From Thermodesulfovibrionia bacterium (GTDB lineage Bacteria > Nitrospirota > Thermodesulfovibrionia > UBA6902), in contig CAMYJJ010000019.1 of assembly GCA_947258735.1 (NCBI GenBank), positions 1 to 21,571 on the forward strand: a stretch of 21,571 bases of DNA. Direction: 5' to 3'. How positions within the stretch are numbered: position 1 is the stretch's first letter; every line of letters begins with the position of its first letter. The position numbers and the translations under genes were made by a program. Below the pieces are notes generated by a model. That model saw only the letters and a list, made by a program, of their open reading frames with translations, did not search any database and was not told where the DNA came from. Shown here in pieces: positions 6,850 to 13,536 of this stretch.

Positions 6850-7144
6850 AACTAGATACAAAAGGGGACATTTATATACCGTTTGAGTGCCCGAATGATC
6901 CTGTGGGAAAGCTACGGTATTTCAAGCTGGTGAATGGGCTAAATTATGAGAAACTCGGGACACTATGGGCCGGGACCCAGAGCAGTTGATGGATTGGTTG
7001 AGTGGTAGGCATAGGCCGTGTGGGAGGAATGTCGAAAATATAGAGAAATTCTTAGTTAAAAAACTATACAAGCCATGTGTTAATTTATTTAAGATTATAC
7101 AGCTTCAATATAGTTACTTTTTGTCGCACGCCTGCCGCTCGTAA
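6850..7144 (+). pseudogene. frameshifted remnant with an XRE-like helix-turn-helix
   Basis: Two overlapping frames together read like one protein. The first, without a start codon, runs through PNDPVGKLRYFKLVNG and NYEKLGTLW and stops at 6985. The second, open from about 6950, has an ATG at 6965 and reads MGRDPEQLMDWLSGRHRP, then NVENIEKFLVKKL, stopping at 7144. Joined at about 6963-6966 by adding one base they give NYEKLGTLMGRDPEQLMDWL, which has the helix-turn-helix spacing and the LSGxxxP-xxNxxxIxxFL tail of XRE-type DNA-binding domains. The 5' end is missing, so this looks like a decayed regulator or a transposon-linked gene. The region overlaps the IS91-like remnant at its right end, where the frame is probably no longer meaningful. 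Identification is by eye. Confidence 0.4.
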
Positions 7145-7380
7145 TTTATTCTTACCTTTATATCCCCGCCGGAGTTCTGACACTCTAGGGAATTGACATC
7201 CAATATCTTCTTTATATATTGTCTCCATGTCTTTGACGGTAACTTTCTCGGCTCATATTCAGATACGTCTATTATTTCAACTTCCGCATCACGTGCTAAC
7301 AGTTCATCTCCCGGCCTTGCCATACCCTGCTTCAGACGAATTCCCCATGACTTGTTGGAGTAATATGCATGATAACTGCG
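7114..7380 (-). pseudogene. IS91-like transposase, C-terminal remnant
   Basis: The minus frame here contains SYHAYYSNKSWGIRLKQG followed by EVEIIDVSEYEPRKLPSKTW, RQYIKKILDVNSLECQ and NSGGDIKV. In IS91-type transposases the same order appears as (R)YYGYYSN(K)SRG, a variable linker, then W-x-x-L-I-x-x-(V/I)-(Y/W)-E-V-D-P-L-x-C-P-x-C-G-G-x-M. Here the second zinc-type Cys is replaced by Ser (CQNSGG rather than CPxCGG) and the expected IISFI tail is lost, so the copy is inactive. The open frame extends further upstream to 7557, but that part is the reverse strand of a different transposase remnant and should not be read as protein. Confidence 0.55.
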
Positions 7381-7531
7381 GGAAAAAGCCGCCTTCCAGG
7401 CACATGTTGAATGGGGTTTCCCGCTCAAGGATATCGCTGACGCCCTGAGTGTGCATTTCTCTACTGTAAGCTGCATGGTTCGGAGGCTAGACTCAGAAAT
7501 GCAAGGTTGCAAGACCTGACCCAACCTCTCA
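7376..7531 (+). pseudogene. REP-associated (Y1/IS200-like) transposase, C-terminal HTH remnant
   Basis: A plus-strand frame opens after a stop at 7373-7375 and reads about 51 residues to a TGA at 7529-7531. It includes GFPLKDIADALSVHFSTVSC, MVRRLDSEM and GCKT at the end. This resembles the C-terminal helix-turn-helix of REP-associated tyrosine transposases, in which (P)LKEIA-x-x-LGVHYSTVSR-x-V(R/K)(R/K)-x-E is typical. The catalytic HUH and Tyr part is absent. The fragment begins at almost exactly the base where IS91-like similarity ends on the other strand, so 7375-7381 is an element junction. Confidence 0.5.
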
Positions 7532-7745
7532 CACCGGTCTCCGGGGCGTTCTGTCAAATTAATCAGAAAGGAGTATCAAGATGATCAGGAATTTACATGC
7601 AGGCTAATCTGAGAACTTACAAGACCTTCATGACCAAGGAGTTTCTGGACTGTGCGAATGTCATACTCAGCGAGAAATAGTATATACCAAACTTATAACC
7701 GTCTAAGGCGATTTTGGATTGTGTTGCAGGAACTTTCCGCTTTTT
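7532..7745. other. non-coding gap after the transposase remnants
   Basis: 214 bp. A good ribosome-binding sequence (AAAGGAG) precedes an ATG at 7581, but that frame ends after eight codons. A second frame from an ATG at 7597 gives 27 residues that I do not recognise. This looks like truncated gene starts left behind by the mobile element. No terminator for the chemoreceptor gene was found. Confidence 0.4.
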
Positions 7746-9512
7746 TTATTGCCTCCAGCTTACAGGCGACGTTGAGGTCTGGAGGATACGCTTTGCAGTG
7801 CCGTGGGTTGTTGCCTGTTCCTGTTGCAGGGTAAGGCGCTGCAGCATCTGGTGCATCTGCTCGGCTTGGGTGGACAGTTCTTCTGCTGCCGCGGCACTTT
7901 CTTCGGCATTGGCGGTGTTCTGTTGAGTGACTGTATCGATTTGAGTAATCCCCTGATTGACCTGGGCAATCCTCTGTGCCTGTTCACTGCTGGCAACGGC
8001 GATCTCACTGACTATATCAGACACCTTGGTGACGCCTCCGACGATCTCCTGCAACATCTCAGCAGTCTGGTTGGCAATGACGCTGCCATTTTCGGCTTTT
8101 TTCACTGAGCTTTCGATTAGCTCGGCTGTTTCCTTGGCAGCCTTGGCGCTGCGGGTGGCCAGGTCGCCTACCTCTTTAGCAACCACGGCAAAGCCTTTGC
8201 CGTGCTGTCCGGCGCGGGCAGCTTCAATAGCGGCGTTGAGCGCCAGCAGGTTGGTCTGATTAGCGATCTCGTCGATTGTCTTTATGATCATGGAGATATT
8301 TTGACCGGCCTGGTTGATATCCTCCATGGCCTCAACCATCGATTGCATCCGGTTGTTTCCCTGTTGAGCATCCTGCTGCGCCTCGACGGAGAGCTGGTTG
8401 GCCTGATTGGCATTTTCAGCGTTGCTGGTCGTCTGGGCAGACAACTCATTCAACGATGCGGAGATTCCCTCAAGGCTGCTGGCCTGCTCGGTGGCACCCT
8501 GAGAGAAGGCCTGGCTGGAGCCGGAAATCTGGTGGGCGCCATTGGCGACCTGTTCGCTTGCTTTACGGATTTCCCCCATCAAGTGATTCAATGCACAATT
8601 GGTTTTCGCCAGCGGTTCGCGGATCAGTCCTTGCGCAGTAAAGGTGAAATCTCCTTTTGAGAGCTTATTGAAGGCGGCCAGAATTTCATCCTGCAGGTTG
8701 TCGGCAAATCCATCTAGGGCCTGGCCTAAACGTCCCAGCTCGTCGCCACGATTTAACCGCAATCGGGTGGCGAGGTTGCCATGCTCCATGTCGCTGAGCA
8801 TCTGAACAATCTGGATCAGGGGTCTGGTTAACGAGCGGGTGGCAAAAAGGGCAATAATGATCCCGAGACTCACAGCCCCGATCAGCATGTAAATAATGGT
8901 CGCTCGGGCATCTTTAGCTGTGATTGAGTTTGCCTCAGCTTTTATACCCGCCTGGGTTACTTCAAATTCTTTAAGTTTTGTGATCGAATTATCAATAGAC
9001 TTTGCTACTGAGGCACCCTCACGTTTCATTAAAAAGAGAGCTTTTTTATGTCCCTCCTCGGACATTGCAAGCTGGATGAGTTTTTCTCGGGCCGGCATAT
9101 AGTTTTTCAAGGTGTTTTGCAGCACCTCAAATTCATCAAGGATAGCCCCTGTTTTTAGTCTTCCCTGAAACTGAGAAAGGAGTGTTTCAATAGTTTCGTC
9201 AAGCTCTTTTATATGTTCTATGTTTTTTTGTTGTCGCGTTTCGTCGTTGCCATAGAGTAGGATATCCCGCATGGAAATTCGCATTCGCTGATAAGCAGTT
9301 GAAACATCGGAAATCAAAGATATTGGGACAGTATTGAATTCGTAAAGTTCCTGGTCCCTCTTATCCATAACCTCCATGTGCATGATACTGGTGACACCGA
9401 TCAAGCCGGCAAACATGGCGACAAGAAAAAAACTGACCAACATTTTTACTTTGATGGGGAGATTCCGCCCCAGGAAGGCACTATTTTCAAAATTTTGCAG
9501 GAAATTTTTCAT
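7746..9512 (-). CDS. methyl-accepting chemotaxis protein, 4HB-type sensor with HAMP
   Basis: 588 residues with the classic transmembrane receptor plan. TM1 is at about 24-47, a helical periplasmic domain with 4HB_MCP character at 48-200, TM2 at 203-224, HAMP at 225-277 ([11 protein letters not shown]...[11 protein letters not shown]), a second linker, and a long signalling coiled coil. The hairpin tip around 418-449 reads [20 protein letters not shown] then [18 protein letters not shown], the region that contacts CheA and CheW. It would sense a periplasmic or membrane signal and control CheA, hence flagellar or pilus motility. No NWETF-type CheR/CheB tether is seen at the C-terminus. The signalling part looks GC-richer than nearby genes, a hint of separate ancestry. 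It lies downstream of a cytochrome c gene and a di-heme peroxidase gene in the same direction, so a redox or peroxide cue is possible but unproven. Confidence 0.93.
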   Translation of the reverse strand: MKNFLQNFENSAFLGRNLPIKVKMLVSFFLVAMFAGLIGVTSIMHMEVMDKRDQELYEFNTVPISLISDVSTAYQRMRISMRDILLYGNDETRQQKNIEHIKELDETIETLLSQFQGRLKTGAILDEFEVLQNTLKNYMPAREKLIQLAMSEEGHKKALFLMKREGASVAKSIDNSITKLKEFEVTQAGIKAEANSITAKDARATIIYMLIGAVSLGIIIALFATRSLTRPLIQIVQMLSDMEHGNLATRLRLNRGDELGRLGQALDGFADNLQDEILAAFNKLSKGDFTFTAQGLIREPLAKTNCALNHLMGEIRKASEQVANGAHQISGSSQAFSQGATEQASSLEGISASLNELSAQTTSNAENANQANQLSVEAQQDAQQGNNRMQSMVEAMEDINQAGQNISMIIKTIDEIANQTNLLALNAAIEAARAGQHGKGFAVVAKEVGDLATRSAKAAKETAELIESSVKKAENGSVIANQTAEMLQEIVGGVTKVSDIVSEIAVASSEQAQRIAQVNQGITQIDTVTQQNTANAEESAAAAEELSTQAEQMHQMLQRLTLQQEQATTHGTAKRILQTSTSPVSWRQ

Positions 9513-9631
9513 CGGTTTATCTCTTGTAATGATTTTGGAAGTTTTCTCATCGAGAATGAAATTGCTTCCATGGTTTTTCCTAAATTTAATCCAGTCATGC
9601 CTTCCTTGCCAAGAATCTCCAGGTGTTAATT

Positions 9632-9672
9632 TACTGGTGCCGTACAGGCGACCTGCGGGTACGGCACCAGTA
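9632..9672. other. 14-bp perfect inverted repeat (hairpin) after the cytochrome gene
   Basis: TACTGGTGCCGTAC at 9632-9645 is the exact inverted copy of GTACGGCACCAGTA at 9659-9672, with a 13-base loop. It begins 6 bases beyond the stop of the minus-strand cytochrome gene. Neither strand has a T-run next to it, so it is not a classical intrinsic terminator. It may protect the 3' end of the mRNA or set apart the expression of the chemoreceptor gene. Confidence 0.8.
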
Positions 9673-9677
9673 TGGTC

Positions 9678-10052
9678 TTACTCCGCTGCCTGCTCGATGA
9701 GATAATTGAGCAGACTGACGATTTTATTCACTTCTTCTTTAATCAAGTTAGAATCGGGCATATTACGCATTTTTGCTCCATATGCAGCACTTGACTCCTC
9801 ATCAAAAATATCGCCCGATATTGGCCCCAGCCCTGTCTGAATTGCAATGACAACCCTTTCAAGAGAGTGGCATTTTACGCACTTTTTTCCCATGAGTTTG
9901 TAATATTCAACCATCTCTGCAGGGAATCCTGCGGTGTCAATAGCACTACTGTTGCCTGTGCCTGTCACCGTGATACCTGCATAGGCATTAGCACTCAACA
10001 ATACCGTTGCCGTCACAATGCCCGCCAAAATTTTTTTAATAGCATTCTTCAT
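9678..10052 (-). CDS. secreted mono-heme c-type cytochrome
   Basis: 124 residues. A signal peptide is clear: MKNAIKKILAGIVTATVLLS followed by ANAYA, with cleavage likely after the last Ala near residue 25. One heme-binding CVKCH lies at about 58-62, and MRNMP around residue 95 offers a Met as the sixth ligand. So it is a periplasmic electron carrier, matured by the cytochrome c assembly system. AAGGAGAAA precedes the ATG. It lies 112 bp downstream of the di-heme peroxidase gene in the same direction and is the natural candidate for that enzyme's electron donor. A strong hairpin (9632-9672) follows the stop. I do not recognise a named subfamily. Confidence 0.85.
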   Translation of the reverse strand: MKNAIKKILAGIVTATVLLSANAYAGITVTGTGNSSAIDTAGFPAEMVEYYKLMGKKCVKCHSLERVVIAIQTGLGPISGDIFDEESSAAYGAKMRNMPDSNLIKEEVNKIVSLLNYLIEQAAE

Positions 10053-10164
10053 ATAGACTTTCTCCTTAACTTATGAGGCATGATTATATTTTTTTCTAAA
10101 ATTGTTAACCAAATAATCTTGAGTCATTTTCCATTAAAAACTAACCATAGCTTTCAATGGTGAC

Positions 10165-11202
10165 TTAATCGAGTCTTGGTCTTGGTGTTTTGTTTGTTGC
10201 CTTTGGAAGAATTGGGTATTCTACTTTTGGTTGCTCTCCAGTCGTAGATTTAAGAAATGCAACTATTTGATCGATTTCCTTGTCGCTCAGTGTATGACCG
10301 AGCTGGGCAGAGCCCATAATGGCAACGGCCTCTCTTAAATCCCATACTTTCCCCGAATGAAAATATGGTTGGGTAATTTCTATGTTTCGCAGAGAAGGCA
10401 CTTTAAATGCGTACATGTCTTCTTCATTATTGGTAACTTTATACCTTCCTTTATCCCCAGTCATAATGTTATCAGGCGGCAGGTCTCCTTTTACACCGAA
10501 TGGAGAATAAGATGTGCCTCCAAGGTGATAACCGTGGCATTTTGAACATTCTTTTTTCATAAATACCTGGAGCCCCTCTTTTTCTTCTGCTGTCAGCGCA
10601 CCTTCATTACCACCTAGATATTGGTCAAAACGAGAATTTGGCGTAATTAAAGTGGCTTCGAAGACTTCAATAGCTTTTGCCATGTTATCAAAGGTGACCG
10701 GATCTTCTTCACCAGGGAACGCTTGCTTAAATAGAGCTTGGTATTCAGGCATACTGTTGAGGGTTTTGATGACCATTTCCGGGGTGTTATTCATTTCGAC
10801 GCCTGCTTGAACCGGCCCTTTCGCCTGTTCTGCTAAATCTTTTGCGCGACCATCCCAAAATTGAGCTGTATGGAATACCGAATTTAATACTGTTGGAGCG
10901 TTGCGCGGTCCTTTTTGCCACTTATGTCCAACAGATGTTTCCTGAAAGTCGCCCCCCCCCATACCGACATTATGGCAGGTGTTACAGCTGATCAATCCGC
11001 TTGACGAAAGTCGTGGATCGAAATATAGAATTTTGCCAAGTTCGATTTTAATAGGGGTAGCTGGATTTCCTCTTATCTTTCTTTCTTTAACCGGTCTGAA
11101 AGCTTCTTGGGCCTCTTTCAGCAAATCAGCGCTGGCCGGCCCCCAAAAACTTAAACACACGCCTACCATAAGTCCTGCTACTAACCATCTTCTGTTCTTC
11201 AT
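10165..11202 (-). CDS. di-heme cytochrome c peroxidase (CcpA/MauG superfamily)
   Basis: 345 residues with a signal peptide (MKNRRWLVAGLMVGVCLSFW then GPASA). Two heme motifs are visible: CNTCH at 73-77 and CSKCH at 219-223. Other family marks are LGKILYFDPRLSSSGLISC, the RNAPTVLNSVFHTAQFWDGR segment, Glu136-Met137 in QAGVEMNNTP, and Met296 in AVAIMGSAQ as likely distal ligand of the high-potential heme. His93 in TSVGHKW may be the distal ligand of the low-potential heme. Reaction: H2O2 plus two electrons from a c-type cytochrome to water, in the periplasm. GGAGG lies just before the ATG. The codons for MGGGD contain nine consecutive G (10952-10960), a slippage-prone run. The next gene downstream is a small cytochrome c, a plausible donor. 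Confidence 0.93.
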   Translation of the reverse strand: MKNRRWLVAGLMVGVCLSFWGPASADLLKEAQEAFRPVKERKIRGNPATPIKIELGKILYFDPRLSSSGLISCNTCHNVGMGGGDFQETSVGHKWQKGPRNAPTVLNSVFHTAQFWDGRAKDLAEQAKGPVQAGVEMNNTPEMVIKTLNSMPEYQALFKQAFPGEEDPVTFDNMAKAIEVFEATLITPNSRFDQYLGGNEGALTAEEKEGLQVFMKKECSKCHGYHLGGTSYSPFGVKGDLPPDNIMTGDKGRYKVTNNEEDMYAFKVPSLRNIEITQPYFHSGKVWDLREAVAIMGSAQLGHTLSDKEIDQIVAFLKSTTGEQPKVEYPILPKATNKTPRPRLD

Positions 11203-11689
11203 TAAAGCCTCCTTTTTAAATTGACTAAAAGAAATCGCTTTTTAAACCCTGATTTATTTTTAACGGAATGAACACGTACCGTTAACACTAGACTCACCCA
11301 CAAAAAATATTAATTATGGTAACTGTCTGGATATGTAATTGTCTCATTGCTAGATCCACCTTTGAATTTGTCATTCCACTCAAATAGTTAGATTTAATAT
11401 GTCCTACTTATCGTCACTGAATAGATTATCTAAATAGGGTACACCCTATTATTTCTATAGGGGATTATCCTACCCCCGCATTCTAATACTGTAGTGCGCA
11501 TCAACTGATTACGGAATGCAGCAATTGAAATATAATCCAGCAGCTTCTTAATACTTGATAACAAAAAGTAATATTAAATGCTCTTCTTAAGGTAATTTAT
11601 TGGGTGGTGTCAGGGCTGCATTCTTCAGGACATAATATGAATTACTGCGGCTGCCATATTATTTAAACAACGATTCTTATTCATCTCTT
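11203..11689. other. 487-bp intergenic region upstream of the peroxidase gene
   Basis: AT-rich and without a convincing open frame on either strand. It separates the peroxidase gene from the HNH gene, both of which lie on the minus strand. Its only clear structure is the cluster of TAGGG/CCCTA inverted repeats at 11433-11472, listed separately. No tRNA or riboswitch core was recognised. Confidence 0.6.
11433..11472. promoter_or_regulatory. candidate operator: palindromic TAGGG half-sites
   Basis: AATAGGGT at 11433-11440 faces ACCCTATT at 11443-11450 across a 2-base spacer, a perfect 8-bp palindrome. Ten bases on, TAGGGGATTATCCTA (11458-11472) forms a second, imperfect one followed by CCCCC. 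Paired sites of this kind usually bind a dimeric regulator. They lie about 230-270 bp upstream of the peroxidase start. The regulator is unknown. Confidence 0.4.
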
Positions 11690-11965
11690 TCATCCGTCTG
11701 AGTTTGATCCCCCTGCCCTTTCTTTCACATCATAGCCATTGTGGCAGCCCTGGCATAAAGCTTTAAGGTTGTCATCGCTGCAGTTCTCCGGTGTGTGATC
11801 CAGGTGCGCCACTGTCAGCACAACGCGAGAACCGGTGACAGGGTGTGGGGCATAATTATCAGCCCCGCACCATTCACACTTGTGCCCTCCACGTTTCTTA
11901 ATACGCGCGGAGATCTCTTTCCAGTTTTTAGGATACCTGTGTTTATTCTCCGGTCTTATTGGCAT
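11690..11965 (-). CDS. small HNH endonuclease
   Basis: 91 residues. A zinc-ribbon pair CEWC (30-33) and a CQGC (71-74) frame the HNH core: VAHLDHTPEN with His54 and His57, DDNLKALC with Asn66, and final His75 in CHNGYD. This is a compact ββα-metal nuclease that cuts DNA with a divalent metal, of the type common in phages and mobile islands. Its ATG overlaps the TAA of the preceding small gene (TAATG), and no separate ribosome-binding site is seen, so translation depends on reading that gene to its end. This matters because the preceding frame contains a TGA. It could serve in defence, phage packaging or element mobility; the context does not decide. Confidence 0.85.
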   Translation of the reverse strand: MPIRPENKHRYPKNWKEISARIKKRGGHKCEWCGADNYAPHPVTGSRVVLTVAHLDHTPENCSDDNLKALCQGCHNGYDVKERAGGSNSDG

Positions 11966-12162
11966 TAAAACGCTTCAATCTCTGGCTCTTTCGGTTTTCT
12001 TTCCGACACAACCACCCATCCGTCCCACTCCTCAGCTGATATAAGATCTATCTTCATAGACCGCTTGCCGTCCTCTTTCTCCAAAAGAATTCCGACCCTC
12101 TCTCATTGCGCTTTTCCTTCGTACTCTCCTTTTTTCCAGATCAGATCATAAATCGTAGACAT
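11965..12162 (-). pseudogene. small protein gene interrupted by TGA at codon 20 (paralogue of 5104-5292)
   Basis: Frame from the ATG at 12162 with AAAGGAGG six bases upstream. It reads MSTIYDLIWKKGEYEGKAQ, then TGA at 12103-12105, then ERVGILLEKEDGKRSMKIDL onward through EEWDGWLVVSERK to a TAA at 11965-11967. The intact relative at 5104-5292 has Trp (TGG) at exactly codon 20, so one G-to-A change explains the stop. The 45 codons after the TGA are intact and still resemble the relative, so the change is recent, is a sequence error, or the codon is read through. The terminal TAATG couples it to the HNH gene. The start overlaps the end of the 45-aa gene upstream by 17 bases. Function is not recognised. 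Confidence 0.75.
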
Positions 12163-12283
12163 GACATTCCTCCTTTTCATTCATTTCAAGAGTAGTTACA
12201 CAGAATCTGTCTGTTAACTCACCCTCTGAGTTATAGAGATGTATTTCCCAGTGATCGCTCTTGCTTATTATCTTCGCTGTCAT
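12146..12283 (-). CDS. 45-aa protein, first gene of the HNH operon
   Basis: Reads MTAKIISKSDHWEIHLYNSE then GELTDRFCVTTLEMNEKEEC and HVYDL. TGGAGG lies 4-5 bases before the ATG, a strong ribosome-binding site for so short a frame. Its end contains the AAAGGAGG and start codon of the next gene, with which it overlaps by 17 bases in another frame, typical of tightly packed phage or island operons. Alternating hydrophobic residues suggest a small beta-rich fold. No family is recognised. Likely transcribed with the interrupted small gene and the HNH nuclease from a promoter in 12284-12444, a gap it shares divergently with the hepT gene. Confidence 0.55.
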   Translation of the reverse strand: MTAKIISKSDHWEIHLYNSEGELTDRFCVTTLEMNEKEECHVYDL

Positions 12284-12444
12284 GATGCCTCCAGGAAATT
12301 AAGCATTCAGCTCTTTTTAGTTGCAATCGTTTTCTCGTCTTTTATCCTTGAAAATAAGGGGTTGCAAAGTTATGATATCTAAAGTAACGTTAGACTCATA
12401 GTTCAAGAAATTAAACATATTATTTATTTTATTCTGGTTGCTTT

Positions 12445-12786
12445 ATGACAAGGGAATACGCCGATTATATTGAAGATATTTTAAATGCAATGGAAAAAGC
12501 TGCTTCTTTTGTTGGAGGAATGAGTTCTGAAGAGTTCAAAATTGATGATAAAAGTATTTTTGCTGTCATACGGGCAATTGAAATAATCGGGGACGCAACA
12601 AAGCATATTCCGGAAGAAGCTCGACAGAAATATTCTGAAATTCCATGGAAAGATATGCCTGGAATGAGAGATGTATTGATTCATGATTACATTGGTATCG
12701 ATGTTGAAACGGTCTGGTTACCTGTTCATAAAACGATCCCTCAAATTAAGCCGTTGATTGAAAAAATGGCAAAGGATCTAAAATGA
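12445..12786 (+). CDS. hepT: HepT-like toxin (HEPN ribonuclease, DUF86)
   Basis: 113 residues, all helical by appearance. The HEPN catalytic motif Rx4HxY is present as RDVLIHDY with Arg75, His80 and Tyr82. Other DUF86 marks are FAVIRAIEIIGDATKHIP and IPWKDMPGMRD. HepT proteins cleave RNA and slow growth unless neutralised by the partner nucleotidyltransferase. Its TGA overlaps the ATG of mntA by four bases (ATGA), so both are made from one message. The order toxin then antitoxin is common for this type. The first residues MTREYADYIEDILNAMEKA fit the family start. No strong Shine-Dalgarno is seen before the ATG. Confidence 0.92.
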   Translation: MTREYADYIEDILNAMEKAASFVGGMSSEEFKIDDKSIFAVIRAIEIIGDATKHIPEEARQKYSEIPWKDMPGMRDVLIHDYIGIDVETVWLPVHKTIPQIKPLIEKMAKDLK

Positions 12787-13076
12787 ATGATATTGAAGAA
12801 CTTAAAAGAATCATTGTGAAATATAAACATGAACTGGAAAAGGAATACGGTGTTAAGGAAATAGGTGTATTTGGATCTTATGTGAAAAACGAGGAAACAA
12901 ATGCAAGTGATCTTGATATATTGATAGATTTTCATTCGTCAATTGATCTCCTATCATTCGTTCATTTAAAAAACTATCTTTCTGATTTGTTAAAAATAAA
13001 TGTTGATCTTGTAATGAAAAAAGCGCTTAAACCTAAAATAGGAGAGCGCATATTAAATGAAGTAGTATATATATGA
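12783..13076 (+). CDS. mntA: MntA-like nucleotidyltransferase antitoxin
   Basis: 97 residues, the usual size of a minimal nucleotidyltransferase. The family motif GSx10DxD is exact: Gly31-Ser32 in GVFGSYV, then Asp43 and Asp45 in ASDLDILIDF. Known MntA antitoxins transfer AMP to a tyrosine of the HepT active motif (here Tyr82 of the neighbour), silencing it. The ATG lies inside the end of hepT, giving coupled translation. The C-terminal part (LKINVDLVMKKALKPKIGER) matches the family's closing helix. All catalytic residues are intact, so the pair is likely functional. Confidence 0.92.
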   Translation: MNDIEELKRIIVKYKHELEKEYGVKEIGVFGSYVKNEETNASDLDILIDFHSSIDLLSFVHLKNYLSDLLKINVDLVMKKALKPKIGERILNEVVYI

Positions 13077-13168
13077 ACTAAAGTGTGTGGGGTCTATAAT
13101 AGAAAATTAAAGTAATAATAGGATAGAAGAAAAGCAGACTTCTTTATGGAATAAGGTAAAAAGATGTG

Positions 13169-13529
13169 TTACAAGGGAAGGGATCTTACTCTATGACGTG
13201 TTTCTTCGACGCTTATAATTGCACCACTCTCAAGAGCATAGGAAGATTCTTTAACACCTGATTCAATCTTCTACTAATATTGGAAGGCAATTCATTTCCA
13301 AGTCTGAAGATTACAACGCTTGGATACTGCTCATTCACTGCACTCATGATATCTCCAAAATCAAGATCACAGGTTATAATAATACGTTCTTCATGTTTCG
13401 CTTTTTTACGATGTCGGAATCTGAAGCCCGTTGCATAGCATGATCTCTTACATGCGTTGCATCATGTCCCTGTTCTCTTAACCACGCCACGATAGTTTGA
13501 GATATGCACATATCGGCAAGAAATTTCAT
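13169..13529 (-). pseudogene. DUF5615 (PIN-like) toxin broken by two frameshifts
   Basis: Three frames in series restore one DUF5615 protein of about 120 residues. Frame one from the ATG at 13529: MKFLADMCISQTIVAWLREQ then DATHVRDHAMQRASDSDIVK. A one-base loss in the A-run read from 13402-13407 shifts to frame two: AKHEERIIITCDLDFGDIMS then YPSVVIFRLGNELPSNISRR. A second one-base loss near 13245-13260 shifts to frame three: KESSYALESGAIISVEE then TRHRVRSLPL and TAA at 13169-13171. DUF5615 proteins are PIN-like toxins paired with DUF433 antitoxins; the acidic residues Asp6 and Asp in CDLDFGD fit the metal site. The total length, 361 bp, is two short of a multiple of three, as expected for two deletions. 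The DUF433 gene lies 7 bp upstream. Confidence 0.75.
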
Positions 13530-13536
13530 TCACTAA

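Noticed and set aside
7384..7557. N-terminal half of the minus-strand frame ending at 7114
   Set aside because: This stretch is the complement of the plus-strand transposase HTH remnant; only the part left of about 7380 resembles a protein.
7803..8660. Several plus-strand frames of 60-152 aa
   Set aside because: All are shadows of the high-GC chemoreceptor gene on the minus strand.
12360..12395. Possible promoter TTGCAA-17 bp-TAACGT before hepT
   Set aside because: The -10 match is poor and AT-rich sequence gives such hits by chance.
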